Shown piece by piece: positions 9,721 through 18,929 of a DNA stretch of 64,000 nt. The position numbers were made by a program, and so were the translations under genes. The first letter of the stretch is position 1. Each line of letters opens with the position of its first letter. Source of the DNA: Gimesia benthica (GTDB lineage Bacteria > Planctomycetota > Planctomycetia > Planctomycetales > Planctomycetaceae); assembly GCF_009720525.1 (NCBI RefSeq), contig NZ_CP043930.1, positions 2,081,501 to 2,145,500 on the forward strand. Reading direction: 5' to 3'. The notes under the pieces are model-generated. The model saw only the letters and a list, made by a program, of their open reading frames with translations, was not told where the DNA came from and searched no databases.

Positions 9721-10317
9721 ATGATTCGCAAAAGGCCTCCAGCTCTGACCAGAGCCCAGTCAAAACGATTTGCAGGATCGTGTGTTCACACACAGCGTTC
9801 TGGTTCCGTTCTGCTGGAATTCATTCTGGCCTTCCCGATAATATTGATGCTATCGCTGGCGATCATAGAATTCGGTTTTTATGTGATCCTGCAACAATCT
9901 ATCACAGCAGCTGCAATTGAGGGTTCCCGGAAAGCAGCTCAGGTGGGGGCTACTACTGGGGATATTGGCAACCTGATTCAGGAATATATGGCCATCAATT
10001 CATTGACACTCGATGTGTCAGCAAGCCCTGCCGCCCCCAATCAAGGAGATGTATTTGTAGCTATACAATTTGGAAGTGGGACTGGAATTGGTACGCTTAC
10101 GTCGACGATAGGCAATTCGTCTATTCCCTGTTCTCCGGTCGGTCCAGAACCATATGATGGCTCATCGCCACCGCCGCGTAGCGAAATGAAGGTGACTGTC
10201 TGCGTCAATCTAACCGATACGAATGGCACAGCCCCCATCCCTGACCTTTTGTCCTACTTCGGCTTTTCGCTTTCGGGAAAACAACTTGAAATCAGCGCGA
10301 TGACCGAACTAGAGTAG
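9721..10317 (+). CDS. TadE-like minor pilin
   Basis: The product is 198 residues from the ATG at 9721. After a 26-residue basic leader comes RSGSVLLEFILAFPIILMLS followed by LAIIEFGFYV, the same TadE signature as in the divergent neighbour. The C-terminal domain has cysteines flanking a Pro-rich loop and ends FGFSLSGKQLEISAMTELE. That matches the end of the 182-residue protein (GFSIQDYVVEESTTYIYEL), which suggests the two are ancient duplicates. It is probably an envelope pseudopilin of a Tad-type pilus; the core ATPase and secretin genes are not in the window. Confidence 0.85.
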   Translation: MIRKRPPALTRAQSKRFAGSCVHTQRSGSVLLEFILAFPIILMLSLAIIEFGFYVILQQSITAAAIEGSRKAAQVGATTGDIGNLIQEYMAINSLTLDVSASPAAPNQGDVFVAIQFGSGTGIGTLTSTIGNSSIPCSPVGPEPYDGSSPPPRSEMKVTVCVNLTDTNGTAPIPDLLSYFGFSLSGKQLEISAMTELE

Positions 10318-10399
10318 GTAAAGAGCACTTTACCCACTCCCCTGCACCAGGTCACTGTTGAGCCAGTCGCTGAACCAGATTAATGAGTTTTCCCTGTCC

Positions 10400-10576
10400 A
10401 TGAACGAGATTGCCGCCGACCTGTTCATCTGGCTGTTCAAAATCCTGGGAATCTATCTCGCACTACTGATTCTTCTGACCCTGATTTTGAATCAGTGGAA
10501 GAAACGTTCCAGGCAGAAAGCAGAAGAGCTCGAAGAGGAAGCTAAAAAACGCTGGAATCGTTCGGACCGCAGATAA
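10400..10576 (+). CDS. Small single-pass membrane protein
   Basis: From the ATG at 10400 the product has 58 residues: MNEIAADLFIWLFKILG, a hydrophobic helix to about residue 30 (YLALLILLTLILNQW), then a highly charged helix KKRSRQKAEELEEEAKKRW. A TTG at 10358 would add 14 residues. It lies 82 bp after the TadE-like gene on the same strand, so it may be co-transcribed with it. I do not recognise a family. The tail is convergent with the AsmA-like gene that ends at 10588. Confidence 0.5.
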   Translation: MNEIAADLFIWLFKILGIYLALLILLTLILNQWKKRSRQKAEELEEEAKKRWNRSDRR

Positions 10577-10587
10577 TCAAAGCGAAA

Positions 10588-13500
10588 CTATTGAGCGAAC
10601 GGCAAGGGGAAATTTTGCCGGATCGAACCGACACCGCCCTGAGACGCTCGGGGCCAGCGATTAGTCGCGTTATTATTATTCGTCGGCCCACCCCGCATGA
10701 CATTATTCAGGAACGTCTTCAGAGAGCCATCGAGCAGCGGGTTCGACTTGATATCCACAATCGGATTCGATGTCGTGCCCCGCAGTTCCACCCGGATCCA
10801 GCCACTGGTGGCATGCCCGATCAACTGGGTAATCGCCGGTAGAGGCAGTTGCCTGCGGGTCAGCTGAGAAAACAGATCGACTTTCAGTCGACCATCGAAA
10901 TGAGCTTCTCCCGCCTGGCCGTAAAGGCTGATCGCATTCCCTTTTAACTCGATGTACTTCAGATGAAACGTCTGGTTCGAAACGGTAAAGTCACAAAACG
11001 CGGAATCAAAGGCCGTCTTGTCGGGTTGTGCCAGACGCACCACTTTGAAGATCTGGGCAATCGGCGGCAGCTCATAAATGGCCGCCGGACTGATCTGTAA
11101 CTGTCCCTGCCCTTTCAGGTCGGACTTATTGGAACCGCGTCCCCAAAGCTGGATCCAGCCGTTCATAACGCCCCGCAGCTGAGATTGCCCCGGCATATAA
11201 CGGGCCGCGTACTCTTCCAGCAATCCCCGATTCAGTTCAATCTGCATGTTGTAAGTCGGCACTGCAGTCAGCTCAATGTCCCCCATACAGGTAATCACAC
11301 CACGGATCGCCTTGGCAGTAATCGGTTGCTTGGCATTGATCTGGGGCAGACTGACCGACTGCATCTGCTCGCGGCGGATCTGGCGTGATCCCACAGTCAG
11401 TTGGGTATCGTTAATTTCGAACGGCCCTTTGATCTCGGTCAGATGATAGCCCAGGATGAAAGCCGAATCGAGATCCAGGTCACCCGTCAGTTGCAGATGA
11501 GTTCCGTCCCAGGTCCCCTTCGAATGAACCTTGCCGTAAACCTTCGTTATATCGACACCCGCTGTCACACTGTTCTCAGCCAGATAAGTATCCATCCCCC
11601 AGGCAGCGGTCACCGCAGTCCCCTGCTGCTGCGAACCACGAAACTCGATCCAGCCACTCGCCGAAATCGGTCGTTGGATATTCAGGGTATTCAGTGCAGA
11701 CCCCATCGCTTCCGGCAGAGCAGACTGAAAAGACCGATCTGCGGAGATATCATCGATGTTCATATTCTCCATCTTGAAACGCCAGTCCCCCTGCGGCGTA
11801 ATCTCGGCAAACGCATCTCCGATCCCAATCCTGGTTTCATCATGCTTTCCGGAGATCGACTTCATAACCACAACGCTATTGCCGGTCCCAGGATCAACTT
11901 CGTAACTCCATTGCGCATTGAGGTTGTCGATCGGATAGGGGAAGTCTTTGAGATTCAGACTACCATTCCACCATTTTGCCTGGGGAATGCTGATCTGTGC
12001 CGGCAGTCCCCGTTGCCAGGATATATCGGTCGTCAAATTCAGCTTACCGGTCGGAGACAGATCTCCCCACAGCTTCTGCAGCGAATCAGGCAGCGCCAGA
12101 CGCAGATTGGAATCACAGGTCGCATTCTGTGCAGCGACCTTCAGCTTCAGCTTCCCATCACTGTCAAAACGGTCGTAAGTTCCCTGAGCAGAGAGTTGTG
12201 CATTGCCGTGCCTCCCCTGTAACTGTGAAAAGTAAACTCGACCGGTATTACTGGAATAAGAAACCTCGCCTTTCAGATCGGTCACGCGATACGGAAACAT
12301 CCGATACTGGAGCGCCCCACCCTCTTCCATTTTGGCCCGCAGATCCACCTGTATCGGCTGATTCAGAGCCGGCGCCCGCGTCAGCTTGACATGGGCATTG
12401 AGTTTCCCCTGCAGTTCCAGTTCATCTAAAACAGTCTTGATTCCATCAGGGCAGGCTGCCTGCAGCGAAGCATCAATGGGAACGCCATAGGATATCACAT
12501 CAATATCCATTTTCGATGCCGGGCCGGGATGCTGCACTTTCCCCTTGGCAGTCACGGGACGATCGCCGGCGATACCACTGAAATCCAGATTGAGAATATC
12601 CGGTTCTTCCTGCCATAACTCTCCCTTGATGTGATCGACTCGATACGGAAAATGCACCGGGACGATCGCACCATCATGGACGGTAACCTTCAGGTTCTGT
12701 ATGCGCCACTTCCCGTTTCCTGGATAACTCAGATCGACATCCAGGTTAACGTTCCCGCTGGGACGCAGGGTGTCGTAGGTTCGGGCCAGCCCTCCTGACA
12801 GGCGGCTCCGCAAACGTTCATCCAAGGGAAGCTGACGTGTCTGAAAGGAGAACGTACTCTGATTCAAAGGAACCCCCGCCTGCGAAAATCGCTTGCGGAA
12901 GTAATAGTCTCCCCGAGGGCAAAGCTGGTTTCTCCGTTGTGAGCCTGTAAATTCTGAACCTGCAGACTCTCGTTATCAATCAGGACTTTACCCACAATAT
13001 TACGTAAAGGAAACGGGAGCAGCGGATGCTTGAATTTGCCCTCGCGCAAATGCGTGAGCACCTGAAACTGCGGCGCCTCTTCTCTGCGCAAACGGGACAG
13101 GCTGAACTGGATATCCATCTGCGCGCTGATTCCCAGATCGTACATCCCCGTCGACTGATTGGGCTGCAGCTGCAATGACGGAAAAGCTTTCTTCAGTCGT
13201 GATTCCAGCTCTGGAGAAATCCCGGTCGCCAACCTTACCAGGTCTGGACCAAATTCCAGCTGACTCCACTTTCCGGAGACCGAACCCAGTTTCGAATCCA
13301 GATCCCAGTAACCGGCAATCTCCAGTTTCCCCGCCTGGGGAATCGAAGTATGGCCCTCGATTTCATAGCGGCTCGCGCCGGAAGGAATCAGACGCAGGTC
13401 CAGGTTCTGCAATGTGATGACTGTGGGAACATTCTGTGGCCCGTGTTCAAACTTGAGTGACAGACTTCCCCGCTCAATGATCAACTCGGGCAGCGGGTTG

Positions 13501-13910
13501 TCACTCTTGATCGGTTCCGGCAGGCCTTCCCAGTTCCAGGTCCCGTCCGCCATACGCACCAGTACCAGCTGCGGACGATTGAGCACAATCTTCTGCACAT
13601 CAATCAGTTGATGCCGGGCCATTTTTTCCTGGTTCAAGGTCACGACCACTTCGGGCAGGTCAATGATCGTATCCTGATGATTAACCGTCTGTATCCGGCA
13701 ACCTTCGATCCGCACCCGTCGACGAAAATCAAACTGAGCCCGGTCGATATCAATCATCAGTCCCGGCACGTGGTTCTCGATTTTCTCGAGGATCCCGGCT
13801 TTGATCATGTCGTCACTGCGCATCCACAGATAGTACCCGTAGCTCCCGCCGGTAATTACCAGCGAGATCAGGATCAGCAGACACCATTGAAAGGTTTTAC
13901 GAACAACCAT
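10588..13910 (-). pseudogene. AsmA-like envelope protein, split into two frames
   Basis: Two overlapping frames (348 residues from 13910, and 759 residues ending at 10588) look like one protein of about 1,105 residues. The first has an N-terminal membrane anchor (WCLLILISLVITGGSYGYYL) and an AsmA-like start (IDIDRAQFDFRRRVRIEGC). The second has neither anchor nor signal and starts in mid-domain. A repeat unit recurs several times in the second frame: FPYR-x-x-x-LKGE, then a G-rich strand, then ALP or LPLDERLR, then L-x-P-x-G. The copy that starts FPLRNIVGKVLIDNES in frame one is completed by STFSFQTRQLPLDERLRSRL in frame two. One extra base in the C4 tract at 12911-12914 joins them as FALGGDYYFRKRFSQ. 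AsmA-like proteins sit in the cell envelope and are thought to move lipids between membranes. As read, the frames overlap by TTGA (12864-12867). Confidence 0.75.
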
Positions 13911-13942
13911 GACACTTCAAAACCGGATCAGATCCTCGCGGA

Positions 13943-15202
13943 TCATGATTTGATTTTCTCCTTGTTTAATCTGTCCCCAACCAGGGCTGTCACCCCGATG
14001 GCAGACAGGATATACAGACTGTATTCCGCCGGCAGCCGATACCGCAGCGAACTGACAAACACCATGTGAATCAGAGAAAAATACAGAATCGGTCCTAACG
14101 TTATCAGTAACAACAGCCCCTGCTGGCGCGATATCCAGATACCGTAGCCAGCCAGCAGTAACACCGGCAGAAAGACCACTGAGACAGCAGCCATCATCCA
14201 CCATGAACGAAACTGTGATGCGTTGGGCCACGGTTTCCAGTAACGCAGCAGCTTGGCTCCCATCAGTTGAATCACATGACCGGGATGCTGACGCGCATAT
14301 TCCACTGCCTGTTGTGTGTAGTACCGATTCATTTCGTACTCACTCATTTTCAGCATCACTCGATCTCGATCGAAAAAAGTCATATCACTGTCACCGGTCG
14401 CCTGTGGATTTAAACCATCGTACAGGCTGGGTCCCGACCAGAGTGATGTCAGCACAAAGTGTCCCGTGACCTGATAGTTACGGTACACCCAGGGCACCAG
14501 CATCACAGTAAAACCCAGTATCAATATGGCGGCCCGTTCCAGGGCACGGGCCCGTTGCCCTTTCGCTCTCCAGATCATCAGGGCCACGATGATCGGCAGA
14601 GTTAACAGCCAGCCTGGTCGGACATAAAAAGCCGCTGCCAGGGAAACTCCCGCCAGCGCAGACCAGAGACAGCCCTGCAAACGATCATGGTCTCCCCATT
14701 TCACGTTTCCTAATTTGACCAGTACCCACAGCGAAAACAGCATCGTAACTGCGAAGACCGTTTCGCTTAAAAACAAAACACTGAACCCGGCCATGACCGG
14801 AGAGACTGCTGTCAGCCCGGCGGCGATGAGTCCTGTTGTTTCATTGGTGAGTTCTTTTCCCAGTAAATAAACGAGATAACAGGCAACCACTCCGGTCAGC
14901 GCCAGGAACAACCGCACGCGAAAATGATCTTCGCCTGCGACAGACATCGCACCGGCCAGAACCAGCGGAAACCCGGGCATCCGCAGTACACGTCGCGGAG
15001 GGGTATAAATCGAATACTCCTCGCCATGCACGATCGTTTGTGCCAGTCTCCAGTAACCGTCTGCATCCCCTTCGATCACGTATGTTCGTTCAGGTTGTTG
15101 ATCTAATTGGCGCTGAACGTAAACCGCCAGCCCGCACCTTATCAGGGCGGATATCAGTAAAATCAATATCAATAAATACTTAGGCCGTTTTGATTCCGGC
15201 AT
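13943..15202 (-). CDS. GT39/ArnT-type membrane glycosyltransferase
   Basis: The product is 419 residues from the ATG at 15202, which has an AGGG ribosome site; a GTG at 15217 would add five. It has about ten predicted transmembrane segments. After the first helix the loop contains EGDADGYWRLAQTIVHGE, the usual place of the catalytic acidic residue in PMT/ArnT-like (GT-C fold) enzymes, and RMPGFPLVLAG follows as in the family's second loop. Such enzymes move sugars from polyprenyl-phosphate donors to lipids or proteins on the periplasmic side. The acceptor is unknown. The gene lies 32 bp upstream of the AsmA-like gene on the same strand, which suggests co-transcription and a common role in envelope assembly. 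Confidence 0.8.
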   Translation of the reverse strand: MPESKRPKYLLILILLISALIRCGLAVYVQRQLDQQPERTYVIEGDADGYWRLAQTIVHGEEYSIYTPPRRVLRMPGFPLVLAGAMSVAGEDHFRVRLFLALTGVVACYLVYLLGKELTNETTGLIAAGLTAVSPVMAGFSVLFLSETVFAVTMLFSLWVLVKLGNVKWGDHDRLQGCLWSALAGVSLAAAFYVRPGWLLTLPIIVALMIWRAKGQRARALERAAILILGFTVMLVPWVYRNYQVTGHFVLTSLWSGPSLYDGLNPQATGDSDMTFFDRDRVMLKMSEYEMNRYYTQQAVEYARQHPGHVIQLMGAKLLRYWKPWPNASQFRSWWMMAAVSVVFLPVLLLAGYGIWISRQQGLLLLITLGPILYFSLIHMVFVSSLRYRLPAEYSLYILSAIGVTALVGDRLNKEKIKS

Positions 15203-15217
15203 CTTTTTCCCTGCCAC

Positions 15218-15520
15218 TTGTGAAATGTGGGAATAGTACGATTACACGTCTATCAGGGTCAATTCCAATATAGCTGCCCTGTCATCGCGGGGGCGATTCA
15301 TCTCATTTTCCCATTAGTGAAATCACATATTTCAGAGCCGGGCACTGTACAGATTCCGTAATGAAAGAAACCCGCAAAATGGAATTCCTCTCATCCAGGC
15401 TTCCCATCTTGACTCAGATCTGGTTTTCCCATAAGGTCCCCGCTCCTCTCTCAATTCTTGCAGTTTTGCACATATTCCACTCCTATCACTAAGCCTGTCT
15501 AACCTCGGCTGAGGGAAACT
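15218..15520. other. Divergent intergenic region
   Basis: Promoter space between the glycosyltransferase (-) and the FlgI-like gene (+). I see no further gene or strong repeat. Confidence 0.4.
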
Positions 15521-17287
15521 ATGCGCTATTTAAAATTCTCCGTACTCTCAGGAATCGCACTGTTCGCAGTCGGTATGTTTTTCCTTTCACAGACCATTCA
15601 GGGTTTCCTGGGTTCTGATGACTCGGCGGAACAGGTCGCCAGTGAATTGGAACTGGAAGCAACGCTCTCCGAACCAGCGCCCTTCCCTGACCTGAACCTC
15701 GATTTTCCAGCCGGCGAACTCCCCGACATAGACAGCGACAAACAAGCTGTCGCCCCACCTGCGCCTCTCGCAACAGCTCAGGCGAAAGCAGCGCCGACCG
15801 AGGACCAACTCCCCGGAGCCTCGGAGTCGAACCAGGAAATCTTCCCCGGCCTGAATATTCTGATGCTGACCCAGACCACACGAGAACAGCGCACCCGGCT
15901 ACTTGAAGAACTCTTGAAGCTCGACGCCGATCTGGTCCAGCAGGTCGTCCAGAATAGTAATTCCCAGAAACCGGCGCAGGCCCATATCAAGACTGTCCAG
16001 CAGGTCGCGATGACAGGCCCTGCCACCACCAATGCCGTCTCTGCTGCCTTTGCGCAACCGGGGCAACAGACGCCACCAATGGATTCCGCAGTACTCATTC
16101 AAAAAGACACTCCCACACAGATCATTGCCAGCTATCGTGGCGTCACTCTGAAAACCCAGGGAAAACCACTCCAGAGCGGCAGACTCCATCAGAAAATTCA
16201 GGTCGTCCCGCAACATGCAAATCTGCTGTTCTCCTCAACCGTCTTAAGTCAAAACCTGGTTGCCCTGGACTTGCCGGCTGAACTTCCCCCTCCCGAAACC
16301 AGCGCCGCCACACCAGTAATCAAACTGGGCCAGATGGGAGAATTCCAGCCAGCAGAAATCATTAAGCTCACAGGCGCCGGACTCGTGGTCGGATTGAATG
16401 GAACCGGCGATCAGAACATTCCCCCCGAAGCCATCCGGGCTTTAAAATCATCGATTGCTGCGATGAAGATTAACCTGCAGGATATTAAATCCCCCCTGCA
16501 GGCTGGCAATATCGCCAATGTCTCCATCACGGTTTACATCCCCAGCCAGGGCGTCCAGCCCGGACAAGAGGTGGAATGTTATGTCAACGCGAACCAGCCG
16601 GAAGTCAATTTAACCGGCGGCTACCTGCTGCCGACAGCGGTCGCCGTAGAGGGTTCAAATCAGAAAAAGGTCGATGCGCTGATTGTCGGTCCGGTCCGTA
16701 CCGATCGCAGCCGGAACCAGGCACAGGGATTAATTGAAAATGGAGCCCAGATCCGTTCAGCCATCGCTCCCCGTCTGGTTACCGGACAGGGCATTCCGCA
16801 TCTGAAATTCTTCCTGAATGCTTCGCTGTATGATCCCCAGACCGGTCGGCTGGTTGTGCAACAGATCAATCGCTTCCTGGCTGCCAATATGGTCAATACC
16901 TCGAAAGCCATGCTGCAGTCCTCCGGACTCGTCATGATCTCACTGCCTGATGCGAATCCCAACTATGCTCAGCAGCTGGCAACACAGTTGTTGAATGTCG
17001 AGATCCCCCAGCAGTCCCCCAACAGTGCTGACCAGCGGCCGGAAGTCATCATTGATACGGGATCAGCTCGTATCGAAACACGCGGTACGGTCCTCCTGCA
17101 ACCGGCACGACTTCAGTTTCCGGACCTGATGCTGGAGATTTCTCGGGACTCCCGAGGCGGCGCCACTCGTCTGGATGATCTACTGGCACTCTGTCAACAG
17201 TTACAGCTACCACGTCAGCAACAGGTATCCCTGGTGAGAACACTTCAGCAACAGGCAAAAATCCAGGCGAACTATCACGAGCAATAA
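15521..17287 (+). CDS. Orphan FlgI-like (flagellar P-ring type) protein
   Basis: The product is 588 residues, much longer than FlgI (about 365). Residues 1-25 form a signal or anchor helix. Residues 35-270 are a Pro/Ala/Gln-rich region with no family match that I can see. From about 275 the sequence is FlgI-like: GEFQPAEIIKLTGAGLVVGLNGTGDQN contains the hallmark G-x-GLVVGL-x-GTGD, followed by ANVSITVYIPSQGVQPGQ, LLPTAVAVEGSNQKK, and the C-terminal EVIIDTGSARIETRGTVLL. In flagellated bacteria FlgI forms the P ring around the rod in the periplasm. Here no other flagellar gene is nearby. A GAGGG ribosome site precedes the ATG. It could be a P ring with an unusual extension, or an envelope protein recruited for another role; sequence alone does not decide. 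Confidence 0.85.
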   Translation: MRYLKFSVLSGIALFAVGMFFLSQTIQGFLGSDDSAEQVASELELEATLSEPAPFPDLNLDFPAGELPDIDSDKQAVAPPAPLATAQAKAAPTEDQLPGASESNQEIFPGLNILMLTQTTREQRTRLLEELLKLDADLVQQVVQNSNSQKPAQAHIKTVQQVAMTGPATTNAVSAAFAQPGQQTPPMDSAVLIQKDTPTQIIASYRGVTLKTQGKPLQSGRLHQKIQVVPQHANLLFSSTVLSQNLVALDLPAELPPPETSAATPVIKLGQMGEFQPAEIIKLTGAGLVVGLNGTGDQNIPPEAIRALKSSIAAMKINLQDIKSPLQAGNIANVSITVYIPSQGVQPGQEVECYVNANQPEVNLTGGYLLPTAVAVEGSNQKKVDALIVGPVRTDRSRNQAQGLIENGAQIRSAIAPRLVTGQGIPHLKFFLNASLYDPQTGRLVVQQINRFLAANMVNTSKAMLQSSGLVMISLPDANPNYAQQLATQLLNVEIPQQSPNSADQRPEVIIDTGSARIETRGTVLLQPARLQFPDLMLEISRDSRGGATRLDDLLALCQQLQLPRQQQVSLVRTLQQQAKIQANYHEQ

Positions 17288-17406
17288 GAAGTCCCTTGTC
17301 TCTACTGGTTCTTACTGAGAAAATAGAGGGAGTAGACCACCAGCGGGGCTGGTCTGCACGCCCCGGTTCAGATCCGGCCGTCATTCAGAAATGAACCTCA
17401 GCCCTC

Positions 17407-18255
17407 ATGCTTGCCAACTTCTCAGCGTCCGAACTACTCTCCCTGTTCTATTTCAGCACCCCGATTGTGCTGCTGGCATTGCTCTGGAGCTGGGAAAGCT
17501 GGGCTGCCTTCAAACCATTCCGGGGAGAGAGCCGTTATCGGCACGCCTTTTACAACCTCTCCCTGGCAGTATTGAATTCCCTGCTGCTCGGACTGCTGTT
17601 TGGCTCGATCGTAGAGGCAACCTCCGCCTGGACGCTGCAGCATCAATGGGGGCTGCTGCACCAGGTGCCACTCTCTCTATTCTGGCAGACCTTGTGCGCC
17701 ATTCTGCTCCTGGATGCCTGGATGTTCTGCTGGCACTGGATGAACCACCGCATCCCGGTTCTCTGGCGGTTTCATCGCATGCACCACAGCGATCCTGACA
17801 TGGACGTCTCCACTGCCACCCGCTTCCACTGGGGTGAACTGGGAATTTCCACTCTCCTGCGTCTGCTGTTGATTCCACTGCTGGGCCTGCAATCCTGGCA
17901 ACTCGTTCTATATGGCATTCTGGTTTTCCTCTCCACGCAACTGCATCATGCAAACATCTCGCTGGGTCGGGCAGACCGTTTCTACCGCTGGCTGTTTGTC
18001 TCTCCGGACATGCACAAAATTCATCACTCGCGACTGCCGCAGGAAACAAACTCGAATTATTCCACGATCTTCTCCCTCTGGGATCGACTGGCCCGCACCT
18101 ACCGCATGCGTCTGGACCTGAAGACCATCGACTTCGGCTTACCCCACTATGATGCGCCCCAGTGGCAGACTCTGCTCGGCATGTGGAAGACACCTTTCAG
18201 CAGACCGCCGGTTCTGCCCGGCGAACAGGATCAGCAGGCAAAAGCGATTGACTGA
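17407..18255 (+). CDS. Sterol desaturase / fatty acid hydroxylase family membrane protein
   Basis: The product is 282 residues with about four hydrophobic segments. The eight-histidine di-iron pattern is clear: HWMNH (H110, H114), HRMHH (H123, H126, H127), a histidine pair at 180-181, and HKIHH (H203, H206, H207). This is the membrane-bound hydroxylase superfamily (PF04116), which hydroxylates or desaturates lipids, sterols or carotenoids using oxygen. The substrate cannot be named. Some planctomycetes make sterols, but no sterol gene is adjacent, so that link is weak. It lies 119 bp after the FlgI-like gene on the same strand, and the ATG at 17407 has no strong ribosome site. Confidence 0.88.
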   Translation: MLANFSASELLSLFYFSTPIVLLALLWSWESWAAFKPFRGESRYRHAFYNLSLAVLNSLLLGLLFGSIVEATSAWTLQHQWGLLHQVPLSLFWQTLCAILLLDAWMFCWHWMNHRIPVLWRFHRMHHSDPDMDVSTATRFHWGELGISTLLRLLLIPLLGLQSWQLVLYGILVFLSTQLHHANISLGRADRFYRWLFVSPDMHKIHHSRLPQETNSNYSTIFSLWDRLARTYRMRLDLKTIDFGLPHYDAPQWQTLLGMWKTPFSRPPVLPGEQDQQAKAID

Positions 18256-18929
18256 TCGGTATATTCGGTGTCAACTTGCCTGTTTCCCCACGCATTTAGT
18301 TTTACTTGATTCTGGGATTTTCAAGAATCCCTCTAGGCAAAGAGATCCAGACAGGGTATACTTCTGCGTGACTTCAAGGTGCTTCTCTCGAATGAACTGA
18401 GGGAACAACCATGTCACCCTGGTCAGAACAAAGCGAGTAACGATCTACAGAAATAGATTCGTTTTCTGACCTGTGAGGGTCTTAATACAGAGCTGGAACC
18501 TCTCGTAACCCTCTTTACTGTGCGAGCTTATTCGTCGCACACTCCTGCTGCCAACCTCGGTTGTGTTGACCGCTGTCGAAAGCTGCCGCGTCGTTGTGGA
18601 CGCATTGAATTCCGTGATTTTCTTGTTTGTCCGGAGTTCCCACAGAAGCGACGTTTGCTTTTGGTACCGCTGGTCCCAACCCGCCTAACCTGAGCGAAAC
18701 TGGAAGAGCCAGGTATTTTCCTCCGCTCTCCAGCAAGTCCCGTCGATTTGCACTGTCGCCGACCGGTTCAGCTGATCTCCTCCCACGGAACATCACCTGC
18801 AGCCCCTTTAAAATACATTCGGTCTAACATTAGACTAAAACAGGCCCTGCCCTTGAATGAATACTGCCAACCACAGATTCACTTGCACAACACACCGACG
18901 GGCCTGCAACATTTCCCTAAGGAAAACCA
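18256..18929. other. Long leader region upstream of rhlE
   Basis: There is no convincing protein in 674 bp. A 7-bp stem (TGTGCGA at 18519-18525 with TCGCACA at 18535-18541) lies about 390 bp before the helicase start. A promoter and a structured 5' leader for the helicase are possible, as cold-shock helicase mRNAs often have long leaders, but nothing here proves it. Confidence 0.35.

Noticed and set aside
11401-12222. A 273-codon frame antisense to the AsmA-like gene
   Set aside because: No motif or ribosome site; the opposite strand carries regular repeat units.
12864-12867. TTGA overlap read as translational coupling of two AsmA-like genes
   Set aside because: The overlap cuts a repeat unit and the second frame has no anchor; a single lost base explains it better.
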